A DNA stretch of 17,900 nt, taken from assembly GCA_030452025.1 (NCBI GenBank), contig JAKDNC010000015.1:1-17900 (forward strand), given 5' to 3'. Made by a program: the position numbers and the translations under genes. This document shows, one piece after another, positions 1-6,429 of the stretch (positions within the stretch are counted from its first letter, which is position 1; every line of letters starts with the position of its first letter). This DNA comes from Nocardioides sp. (GTDB lineage: Bacteria > Actinomycetota > Actinomycetes > Propionibacteriales > Nocardioidaceae). Under the pieces are notes generated by a model, which made no database searches, had not been told where the DNA came from, and worked only from the letters and a program-made list of their open reading frames with translations.

Positions 1-209
1 ACTACGACATCCGAAGCGAGCGCGTGTCCGCTGCGGTGGGCCTGACCCCGGGCATCGAGAGTCCCACGGTCTCGCCGTTGCATCGGGAGGGCTGGGTCGC
101 GGTGCGGGCGATGGTCCCCCAGGTCGGCAGCCAGCGCCTGATGGACCAGCTCTACGACATCGGCGCCCGAGGGATCCTGCTCACGGAGATCAATGCCTGC
201 CGACTCTGA
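1..209 (+). CDS. hisG: ATP phosphoribosyltransferase, C-terminal end (partial)
   Basis: This is the 3' end of hisG, cut by the window edge; the reading frame is open from base 3 and stops with TGA at 207-209. HisG catalyses the first step of histidine biosynthesis, joining ATP and PRPP to give phosphoribosyl-ATP. The visible 68 or so residues match the C-terminal regulatory domain of long-form HisG: an ITPGIESPTV-like stretch (here LTPGIESPTVSPL), then a WVAVRAMVP strand and a terminal GARGILLTEINACRL segment. In the long form this domain binds histidine for feedback inhibition. The next gene starts inside its last codons, so the two are probably co-transcribed. The catalytic part lies outside the window. 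Family assignment is firm from motif recognition; no alignment was run. Confidence 0.93.
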   Translation, partial: YDIRSERVSAAVGLTPGIESPTVSPLHREGWVAVRAMVPQVGSQRLMDQLYDIGARGILLTEINACRL

Positions 210-630
210 CCTCACGCTTCCGCACACGTGGCGCCCGATGGGCGTGCGCATGGCGGGAATCGTCGGCTGTGCGTTCCTGTTCGTGGTGTGTGCCGCGGCA
301 TGGATCGCATTCCCACCCCACATCCGTGACCTGTTCACGCTCTACGAGCGCGCGACCATGATCTTCCTGGGACTGCTGGTCCTGGCCTGCTTCCACGCAC
401 TGGTCCGCTGCCGGGCGACCGCGACGGAGCAGAAGCTGGTGGTGGTCAACGGCTACAAGAAGCGAGAGTTTGCGTGGGCAGAGGTCGTGGCCGTCACCAT
501 GCCTCGGGGTGCTCCTTGGGCGGTGATCGACCTGTCCGACGGCGAGATCTGCAAGGTGATGGCGATCCAGGGTTCGGACGGCACGCGTGCCCGCAAGGCC
601 ATCACCGAGCTCCGGACTCTCATCCCCTGA
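193..630 (+). CDS. PH-domain-containing membrane protein downstream of hisG
   Basis: A 145-residue protein with two hydrophobic segments (about residues 17-40 and 54-73) followed by a soluble C-terminal half (about 75-145) that reads like a bacterial pleckstrin-homology domain: a RATATEQKLVVVNGYKKREFAW strand region, then VVAVTMPRGAPWAVIDLSDG. The ATG at 193 has a GGAG about 4 bases upstream and lies inside the end of hisG, giving a 17-base overlap. M. tuberculosis hisG is likewise followed by a small integral membrane protein, so the pairing looks conserved. The molecular role is unknown; the PH fold probably binds lipid or protein at the inner face of the membrane. It converges on the epimerase gene with only 6 bases between stop codons. 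Confidence 0.85.
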   Translation: MPADSDLTLPHTWRPMGVRMAGIVGCAFLFVVCAAAWIAFPPHIRDLFTLYERATMIFLGLLVLACFHALVRCRATATEQKLVVVNGYKKREFAWAEVVAVTMPRGAPWAVIDLSDGEICKVMAIQGSDGTRARKAITELRTLIP

Positions 631-640
631 GCGGTCTCAG
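627..640. terminator. Weak hairpin between convergent PH-protein and epimerase genes
   Basis: CTGAG-cggt-CTCAG forms a 5-bp stem that covers both stop codons of the two convergent genes. There is no T-tract. It is short, so a role in ending transcription from either side is only a possibility. Confidence 0.25.
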
Positions 641-1545
641 AGGACGTGGATGCCCCAGGAGACGGCCAGCTCGCCACCCTCGGGATCGAGCGTGACCAGA
701 TCCTCCCCGGTCCGGAAGGCGTTGGCCTGCGCGGTCATCGGTTCGACCGCCAGCGACTTGCGTGCACTCGCCGGCACGTCGTCGGCCGAGTAGAGCTGCA
801 GCCACGCGATGTTTTCGTCTCCCCACAGCGCCACACCATGCTTCCGGCCCCGGAGTACGACGCTCGCGCGACCGTCCCCGTCCCGGTCGAGGTCAGTGAA
901 CGCGTCGTCGAAGACCGTCGTACGGATCGGGCGCGCGACCCGGAAGTCGTAGTCGGTCCCGTCCACCTCCTCGTCGCCGACGGGCAACCGACGGTCCGGC
1001 GAGACCAGCGACCGTCGTGAGGCGGGAAGCATCAGCTCCCACTCATCGACTGGCGTGTGGTCGACCACCAGGTAGGGGTGCGCGCCGCAGGCGTAGGGCG
1101 CGGGGGAGTCACTCAGGTTCGTGGCGGTCTGGGTGACGGTCAGCCCGTCGGCCGAGAGGTCGTAGAGCAGGTGCAGGTCCAGGGTCCAGGGGTAGCCGGA
1201 CTGGGCCATGATCCGCAGCACCAGCGACACCGAGTTCGCGGTCTGCTCCTCGAAGGTCCACGCCGCCCACCGGGCCAAGCCGTGCGAGGCGTTGTTGCGC
1301 GCGGGCTCGGTGAGTGCGAGCTGGAGGTCGCGGCCACCGAAGGTGTACTGCCCGTCCTCGATCCGGTTCGGCCACGGCATCAGGATCTGACCACGTCCCC
1401 CGGAGGCCATCTCGTCCTCCTCGAACCCGTCGATCAGCGCAACGCCGTCGTAGGAGAGGTGCCGCAACGCCGCACCGCTCTCGGTGACCACCGCGCGATA
1501 GCCACCGGCGCTGATCTCGAACTGTTCTCCCGAAGGCATCACCAT
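637..1545 (-). CDS. Aldose 1-epimerase family protein
   Basis: A mutarotase-family protein of 302 residues from the ATG at 1545 (305 from a GTG at 1554). Aldose 1-epimerases interconvert alpha and beta anomers of sugars in the cytoplasm. Using 305-residue numbering, the expected active-site residues are present: His91 in NNASHGLARW, His159 in CGAHPYL and the general-base Glu271 in LAVEPMTAQANAF. The MPWPNRI motif at 59-65 and the length are typical of the family. I prefer the ATG at 1545 because a TAGGGT hexamer ends exactly 7 bases before it, as in a leaderless promoter; the GTG at 1554 would lie upstream of that transcription start. Substrate is unknown; homologues act on glucose, galactose or hexose-6-phosphates. 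The SDR gene lies 60-70 bases upstream on the same strand. Confidence 0.9.
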   Translation of the reverse strand: MVMPSGEQFEISAGGYRAVVTESGAALRHLSYDGVALIDGFEEDEMASGGRGQILMPWPNRIEDGQYTFGGRDLQLALTEPARNNASHGLARWAAWTFEEQTANSVSLVLRIMAQSGYPWTLDLHLLYDLSADGLTVTQTATNLSDSPAPYACGAHPYLVVDHTPVDEWELMLPASRRSLVSPDRRLPVGDEEVDGTDYDFRVARPIRTTVFDDAFTDLDRDGDGRASVVLRGRKHGVALWGDENIAWLQLYSADDVPASARKSLAVEPMTAQANAFRTGEDLVTLDPEGGELAVSWGIHVL

Positions 1546-1552
1546 GCCCGCC

Positions 1553-1558
1553 ACCCTA
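1553..1558 (-). promoter_or_regulatory. Candidate -10 element of a leaderless promoter (epimerase)
   Basis: TAGGGT on the minus strand, followed by 7 bases and the ATG at 1545. It matches the actinobacterial -10 form TANNNT placed so that transcription would begin at the start codon. I see no convincing -35. It decides between the two possible starts of the epimerase. Confidence 0.5.
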
Positions 1559-1614
1559 GGGCTTGGGAGGTCCCGGGGTGGAGTGCGAGGCCGACTCCGA
1601 GGGCGATGGGGACC

Positions 1615-2424
1615 TCACATCCCCTCTCGGTGCGTGGCGTAGGTCGGCACCCAACCCGAGGCACGTAGGCGTGCGTTGGACAGCCGCTTCCCGTGAGCTC
1701 GTGAGAGGTCACCAGGCGGTGGGGCGGGCACTCCGAGCTGCGCTGCCAGATGACCTGCGACGTCACCCATCAAGGCGGGTTCGTCGTCCGAGCCGATGTA
1801 GAGCGACTGTGGGCTTCCCACCTGGGTGAGCAGGTGCACCACGGCGGCCGCGGCGTCGTCGCGATGGATGCGGTTGGTCCAGCGGTCCGGATCGCCCACT
1901 TGTCCGGAGCGTACCTTTTCGACCAGGCGTGCCGACCTGCCGCCGTAGAGGCCGGAGCAACGCAACACGGTGGCCCGGCGGATGCGCGAGGCGAACAGTT
2001 CCTCGGCTTCGAGCAACATCCGACCGGGGCCATCGGTGGGACGCGCGCGTTGCCCTTCGTCGATGAGCACGCCATCCGGCACGTCGCCATAGACGGCTGT
2101 GGAGGAGACCAGCACGGCCCGATCCGGTGCCTGCCCTGCCGAGTCGAGTGCGTCGAGGGCACGCCCCATGCCGTGGACGTAGGTCGCTCGGTAGGCGTCC
2201 TCGGTCCGGGGCCGGGCAGTCAGGGCAACGACGAGGTAGCGGAGATCGAGCGGGGGAAGCTGCGGCGCCGCCTTGGTGAGGTCGGCGGACAGACCGCGCA
2301 ACGGAGCGGGCACACGGTCGGCGTTTCGACGCACTCCGAGAACCGTGTGTCCCTGCTCGGTGAGCCGGACACCGATGCGTGAGCCGAGGTCGCCGCAGCC
2401 GATCAGGAGTACGTCTGGATTCAC
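1615..2424 (-). CDS. SDR-family NAD(P)-dependent epimerase/dehydratase-like protein (YeeZ-like)
   Basis: A 269-residue Rossmann-fold protein. The N-terminal strand carries the nucleotide-binding motif GCGDLG (residues 9-14) in LLIGCGDLGSRIG. Residues 105-113 read LVSSTAVYG, the SDR strand with the usual Ser and Tyr (Tyr112). RCSGLYGG (155-162) and RIHRDDAA (185-192) are typical of extended, atypical SDRs such as E. coli YeeZ. A clear YxxxK lysine is not visible (MLLEAEEL follows), which also fits the atypical group, so catalysis is uncertain. The GTG start at 2424 follows TAGGCT by 6 bases and has no strong ribosome binding site, suggesting leaderless expression. It lies 52 bases downstream of poxB on the same strand. 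The substrate is unknown; a sugar nucleotide or similar is possible. Confidence 0.85.
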   Translation of the reverse strand: MNPDVLLIGCGDLGSRIGVRLTEQGHTVLGVRRNADRVPAPLRGLSADLTKAAPQLPPLDLRYLVVALTARPRTEDAYRATYVHGMGRALDALDSAGQAPDRAVLVSSTAVYGDVPDGVLIDEGQRARPTDGPGRMLLEAEELFASRIRRATVLRCSGLYGGRSARLVEKVRSGQVGDPDRWTNRIHRDDAAAAVVHLLTQVGSPQSLYIGSDDEPALMGDVAGHLAAQLGVPAPPPGDLSRAHGKRLSNARLRASGWVPTYATHREGM

Positions 2425-2430
2425 ATCATG

Positions 2431-2436
2431 AGCCTA
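2431..2436 (-). promoter_or_regulatory. Candidate -10 element of a leaderless promoter (SDR gene)
   Basis: TAGGCT on the minus strand, 6 bases before the GTG at 2424. The layout is the TANNNT-N6-start arrangement of leaderless actinobacterial genes. It would let the SDR gene be transcribed separately from the upstream poxB. Confidence 0.5.
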
Positions 2437-2476
2437 CGGCGGAGACCTCGAAGTGGTGGGCGCAGGTCAGCAGGGA

Positions 2477-4207
2477 TCAGCGACTCTCAAGGGATTCCTG
2501 GATCTTGGCGATCGCGAAGCCCCACCCGTCGCCGAGCGTGACCTTCGGAGGGATCGCGATCTCGTCGGGGTTGGTGACCACGTCGAGCAGAACTGGCCCG
2601 GACTGCTGAAGGGCCCAGACGACGGCCTCGTCAAGGTCCCCGACGTCCTCGACCCGGCGTCCGGTGAGACCCATGGCCGTGGCGACGACGGCCAGGTCCG
2701 GGTTGTCCAGCACCGTGCCGAACTCCGGCAGGCCGCCCTGCTCCTGTTCGAGCTTGACCATTCCGAGTCGACCGTTGTCGAAGACGATGAGCACGACCGG
2801 CAGCCCGTGGGTGACCGCCGTCCGCATGTCACCAAGGAGCATCATCAGGCCGCCGTCGCCGCAGAAGGCCACCACCTTGCGTCGACGGTCGAGCGCCTGG
2901 GCGCCCATGGCTTGGGGGAGTGCATTGGCCATCGATCCCAGGTTGTAGGAGCCGAGCAGCCGACGCGTGCCGGACATGGTGACGAACCTTGCGAGCCATG
3001 CGGTGGACATGCCCGTGTCGGAGGTGAAGATTGCGTCGGCGGGGGCGTGGCGATCGACTGCCACGGCCAACGCCTCGGGTCGAATTCTCCCGTCAGGGTT
3101 GTCGAAGACTCCCCGAACCCGTCCGATCAGGCCGTGCGGCTTCTCCGGCTCGGCCACGGTCGCCTGTCGTTCGCACCAGGAATGGTAGGCATCGAGCGCC
3201 GTGTCGAGGTGATCGCTGTCGGTGCGTGCCGTCAGTTGGGGGAGCAGGTCGCGCAAGGTGGCCACCGCGTCTCCGACCAGCGCGTGGTCCACAGACACCC
3301 GTCGCCCGATTCGAGCCTGGTCGTGATCGAGCTGAATCACCGTCTTGCCCTCCGGATACCACTCTCGGTAGGGAAAATCGGTGCCGATCAGGAACAGTAC
3401 GTCGCACTTGTCCATGGCCACCGCGGCCGCGGGGTTGCCGATCAACCCGGACTGACCCACCTGGTTGGGGTTGTCGCCCTCCAGGCCGTCCTTGGCCTTG
3501 AGCGTGAGCACCATCGGTGATTGCAGGCGCTCGGCGAGCGCCAGGACCTCGTCCCGGGCTTCACGAGCACCGCAGCCGACGAGCAGCGTGCAGGCGGTCG
3601 ACCCGCGGAGTGCGGCAACGGCCGGAGCCAGCTGCTCGGGAGCTGCTGCCGCGCCCCGTGGTGGCGGCGAGAAACCTGGCACGGCGACCCCGTCCGCAGC
3701 CTGGCTCCCGACGTCGCCCGGGAGCGTGAGGACTGCGACACCGGACCGGGCATAGGCAGTGTTGACTGCTTCCTCGAGTAGGTGTGGCAGCTGGGCTGCG
3801 CTTGTCAGCGTGTGTGCGAAGACCGAGACGTCGGCGAAGAGGCGGTCGTTGTCAACTTCTTGAAAGTAGTCGGTCCCCATCTCCGCGGTCGGCACCTGTC
3901 CGCAGAGTGCCAACACCGGGGCACCTGACTTCTTTGCGTCATAGAGACCGTTGAGCAGATGGATCGATCCCGGACCGACGGTCCCCATGCAGACCCCGAT
4001 GGTTCCGGTGAGCTGCGCTTGGGCGCCAGCGGCGAATGAAGCCACTTCCTCGTGTCGGACCGAGATCCACTCGATGCGCTCCTCGCGCCGGATCGCATCG
4101 GTGATCGGGTTGAGAGCATCGCCCACCACCCCCCACACCTGCGCGACGCCATGATCGGCGAGAGACCTGACGACGACCTCGGCAATGGTGCTCAACTGCT
4201 TCCTCAC
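2477..4207 (-). CDS. poxB: Pyruvate oxidase / pyruvate dehydrogenase (quinone), ThDP-dependent
   Basis: A 576-residue thiamine-diphosphate enzyme, close in length to E. coli PoxB (572). PoxB decarboxylates pyruvate to acetate and CO2 and passes electrons through FAD to membrane quinones. Three domains are visible: an N-terminal PYR domain (about 1-175) with the cofactor-activating Glu in RHEEVASFAAGAQA (Glu53/54) and GTVGPGSIHLLNGLYDAK; a central FAD-binding domain (about 190-320) with IGTDFPY; and a C-terminal PP domain with the ThDP/Mg motif starting GDG at 450-452 and ending at Asn478. The frame stays open far upstream, but the real start is almost certainly the GTG at 4207, which overlaps the previous gene's TGA as GTGA, implying translational coupling. 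The C-terminus (GWGFAIAKIQESLESR) could be a membrane-contact helix, but this is a guess. Other ThDP enzymes such as acetolactate synthase are less likely. Confidence 0.9.
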   Translation of the reverse strand: MRKQLSTIAEVVVRSLADHGVAQVWGVVGDALNPITDAIRREERIEWISVRHEEVASFAAGAQAQLTGTIGVCMGTVGPGSIHLLNGLYDAKKSGAPVLALCGQVPTAEMGTDYFQEVDNDRLFADVSVFAHTLTSAAQLPHLLEEAVNTAYARSGVAVLTLPGDVGSQAADGVAVPGFSPPPRGAAAAPEQLAPAVAALRGSTACTLLVGCGAREARDEVLALAERLQSPMVLTLKAKDGLEGDNPNQVGQSGLIGNPAAAVAMDKCDVLFLIGTDFPYREWYPEGKTVIQLDHDQARIGRRVSVDHALVGDAVATLRDLLPQLTARTDSDHLDTALDAYHSWCERQATVAEPEKPHGLIGRVRGVFDNPDGRIRPEALAVAVDRHAPADAIFTSDTGMSTAWLARFVTMSGTRRLLGSYNLGSMANALPQAMGAQALDRRRKVVAFCGDGGLMMLLGDMRTAVTHGLPVVLIVFDNGRLGMVKLEQEQGGLPEFGTVLDNPDLAVVATAMGLTGRRVEDVGDLDEAVVWALQQSGPVLLDVVTNPDEIAIPPKVTLGDGWGFAIAKIQESLESR

Positions 4208-5724
4208 TTCGCTCTGGGATGAAACGTGTCGGGGGTGGCTGCGGCCCAGTCCGCGGCCCAGGGCGGCGGTGGCTCCGCAAGCAGCTCGCCCGGGGCCAGC
4301 CAGTCGTAGAGCTCGGCGTAGGTGGCGCTGGTCGTGGTGGAGACGTTGTGCCGCAGTTGCTCCGTGCGGAGCTCTGCGGGGGAGCCGGCCCCCATCGCCG
4401 CCATGAGCTTCACAGCTTCGGCCACCGTGCTGCTGTGGTAGTTGCGGACCCGGACGCTCTTGTCCCCGACGTCCAGTGCCCGGGCCCGGCGGGGATTCTG
4501 GGTGGCCACCCCGACGGGGCACTTACCCGTGTGGCAGAGCTGGGCCTGGATACAACCCGTGGCCATCATCATGGCCCGGGCTGCGTTGGTGTAGTCGGCG
4601 CCCTGGATGCAGCGCTTGACGATGTCGCTCCCCGTGGCCACCTTGCCTGCCGCTCCGACCCGCACCAAGTCCCTCAGCCCTGCGCCGACCAGTGCGTTGT
4701 GGACCGTCATGAGGCCATAGGTCAACGGCATCCCGACATGGTCCTCGAACTCCAGCGGCGCGGCACCGGTACCGCCCTCGGAGCCGTCTACGAGGATGAA
4801 GTCCGGTGCAGTCCCGACGACGCGGATCGCCTTGCAGATTGCCAGCACCTCGACGCGGGATCCGACGCACAGCTTGAAGCCGGTGGGCTTGCCGCCCGAC
4901 AGCTCGCGCATCGTGGCGATGAACTCGATCAGCTCCACCGGTGTGGAGAAGACCTTGTGGCTGGGTGGGCTGACGCACTTCTCGCCCTGCGGGACGCCAC
5001 GGACCTCGGCGATCTCAGCGGTCACCTTCGCTGCGGGCAGCACGCCCCCGATCCCCGGTTTCGCGCCCTGGCTCAACTTCAGGGAGACGGCCCTGACCGA
5101 CTCGTGGGCGGACTTTTCGGCGAACTGGTCGGGGTCGAATCCGCCCTCGCTGGTCCGACAACTGAAGTATCCGGTCCCGACCTCCCAGACCAGGTCGCCA
5201 CCGTGCTCGAGGTGGTAGTCCGAGAGTCCGCCCTCGCCGGTGTCGTGTGCGAATCCACCCATCGCTGCGCCCTTGTTCAACGCCCTGATCGCGTTTGCGG
5301 ACAGCGCGCCGAAGCTCATCGCCGAGACATTGAGCAGGGACATCGAGTAGGGGCGCGAGCAGTCGGGACCGCCCACCAGAACCCGGGGTGTCCTGGCCGG
5401 TTCCGGGACCGGGGCAATCGAATGAACGAGGTACTCGTAGCCGGCCTGCTTCACCTCCCGCTCGGTGCCGAACGGCTGCTCCTGCATCGTCGCCTTCGCC
5501 CGCTCGTAGATGATGGATCGGGTGTCCCGGTCGTAGGGGCGACCGTCCCAGTTCCGCTCGATGAAGTATTGCTGGAGTTCCGGGCGGATCTCTTCGAGTG
5601 CATATCTCAGGTGGCCCACTACGGGGTAGTTGCGCAGCACCGCGTGCTTGCGCTGCCAGAGGTCGTGGGCAGCGAGGCCGGTGAGCCCCACTCCGATTAG
5701 TCCGAGTGCCTTGCCGAGAGCCAT
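4204..5724 (-). CDS. FMN-binding glutamate-synthase-family protein with N-terminal membrane anchor
   Basis: A 506-residue protein equivalent to the central and FMN-binding part of GltB without the glutaminase domain. The N-terminus (residues 1-20) is a hydrophobic segment, then a basic WQRKH stretch: a likely membrane anchor. Residues about 85-480 hold the synthase TIM barrel: MSFGALSANAIRALNKGA (136-153), TGEGGLSDYH (162-171), a KPGIGG loop (222-227), LVDGSEGGTGAAP (311-323) and three cysteines, Cys391, Cys397 and Cys402, in C-x5-C-x4-C spacing as in the 3Fe-4S site of glutamate synthase. ATG at 5724 is preceded by an AGGAG ribosome binding site. No gltD or glutaminase gene is nearby, so classical NADPH-GOGAT activity is unlikely from this gene alone. 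It overlaps poxB by 4 bases. The true reaction is unknown. Confidence 0.87.
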   Translation of the reverse strand: MALGKALGLIGVGLTGLAAHDLWQRKHAVLRNYPVVGHLRYALEEIRPELQQYFIERNWDGRPYDRDTRSIIYERAKATMQEQPFGTEREVKQAGYEYLVHSIAPVPEPARTPRVLVGGPDCSRPYSMSLLNVSAMSFGALSANAIRALNKGAAMGGFAHDTGEGGLSDYHLEHGGDLVWEVGTGYFSCRTSEGGFDPDQFAEKSAHESVRAVSLKLSQGAKPGIGGVLPAAKVTAEIAEVRGVPQGEKCVSPPSHKVFSTPVELIEFIATMRELSGGKPTGFKLCVGSRVEVLAICKAIRVVGTAPDFILVDGSEGGTGAAPLEFEDHVGMPLTYGLMTVHNALVGAGLRDLVRVGAAGKVATGSDIVKRCIQGADYTNAARAMMMATGCIQAQLCHTGKCPVGVATQNPRRARALDVGDKSVRVRNYHSSTVAEAVKLMAAMGAGSPAELRTEQLRHNVSTTTSATYAELYDWLAPGELLAEPPPPWAADWAAATPDTFHPRAK

Positions 5725-5748
5725 GAATGGGTCTCCTCTCCGGTTTCG

Positions 5749-5754
5749 ACGTTA
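5749..5754 (-). promoter_or_regulatory. Candidate -10 element for the gltB-like/poxB operon
   Basis: TAACGT on the minus strand lies about 24 bases before the ATG at 5724, with an AGGAG ribosome binding site between them. It fits TANNNT and would give a short leader. It sits in the 71-base gap after fchA. Confidence 0.4.
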
Positions 5755-5795
5755 GCCCCACTTGCGGAATCGGTCCACGGATACTGCGGGCCGAG

Positions 5796-6377
5796 TCACC
5801 GACAGCGCACCAACAGGCCTGTCACCAGCTCGTCACAGCGCTCGAGGAGCTCGTTCACCTTCAGCGCGGGCTGCCTGGCCTCCGTCGCTCCCGTTGCCTC
5901 CACGCCGGCCAGGTTGGCGAGGACATTGATCGCTGAGATCTGGGCACCCGTCCGGGCCGCGAGCAGCGCGGCGGCGAGGTCGGGCGCCGTACGTCGTCGT
6001 ACTGCAGGCACCAGCCCCACGCCGAGCTCGATCAGCTCATCGCACATGTCGAGCAACTGGGCCTGGGGACGAGACGCGACCACGAGTGCAGCGGACCGAT
6101 CCGGCGGCGAGGCTGTTGCCACGCCCGAGTAGGCGACCTCGTCGTCGTACATCAACCTCAGCGCCCTGGTCCGCAGGGATGACGCGCGCTCAACGATTCT
6201 GGTCGCCTGCACAGCATGATCCTCCTGGTCTGCGCAGAACCGGCCCACCATCGTGATCAGCGCCGCGGACTGGGCGGTGTGCAGACCCGCGGACGCGCCC
6301 CCCGCGGGGGCCGTCGACCGGCCCGCCAGTCGGTCCAGGTAGGCAGAGAGCGTCTCCTCCGGCGGCTCCTGTTCCAT
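5796..6377 (-). CDS. fchA: Cyclodeaminase/cyclohydrolase family protein (methenyl-THF cyclohydrolase type)
   Basis: A 193-residue, mostly helical protein of the formiminotransferase-cyclodeaminase C-terminal family. Free-standing members (FchA) act as methenyl-tetrahydrofolate cyclohydrolase or formimino-THF cyclodeaminase. The family landmarks are here: STAPAGGASAGLHTAQSAALITMVGRF (21-47) matching the PTPGGGSAAA...MV helix, YDDEVAYSGVATA (77-89) matching the D-E-A-Y segment, and NVLANLAG (151-158) matching the conserved NVxxNL. Two ATGs are adjacent (6380 and 6377); the second is 5 bases from the ribosome binding site AAAGGAG and is preferred. It is divergent from fhs across 52 bases, which strongly supports a one-carbon/folate role. 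The SAGGASAG loop is slightly altered from the common GGGS form. Confidence 0.85.
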   Translation of the reverse strand: MEQEPPEETLSAYLDRLAGRSTAPAGGASAGLHTAQSAALITMVGRFCADQEDHAVQATRIVERASSLRTRALRLMYDDEVAYSGVATASPPDRSAALVVASRPQAQLLDMCDELIELGVGLVPAVRRRTAPDLAAALLAARTGAQISAINVLANLAGVEATGATEARQPALKVNELLERCDELVTGLLVRCR

Positions 6378-6394
6378 CATGACTCCTTTGGGGC

Positions 6395-6400
6395 TAATTT
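6395..6400 (+). promoter_or_regulatory. Candidate -10 element for fhs in the fchA-fhs intergenic region
   Basis: TAATTT lies 29 bases before the fhs ATG at 6430 and matches TANNNT. The leader would be about 23 bases and carries the GGAGG ribosome binding site at 6421-6425. The 52-base gap must also hold the start of the divergent fchA transcript, so the two promoters probably overlap. Confidence 0.4.
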
Positions 6401-6429
6401 GGCGGACACATCGTTTGACCGGAGGCCCC

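Noticed and set aside
4208..4522. N-terminal extension of the pyruvate oxidase
   Set aside because: The frame is open here, but the translation is Arg/Gly/Pro-rich without family similarity and lies inside the upstream gene; GTG 4207 in the GTGA overlap explains the start.
4219..5700. Long plus-strand frame opposite the gltB-like gene
   Set aside because: It is a shadow; the real protein on the minus strand has the FMN and 3Fe-4S motifs.
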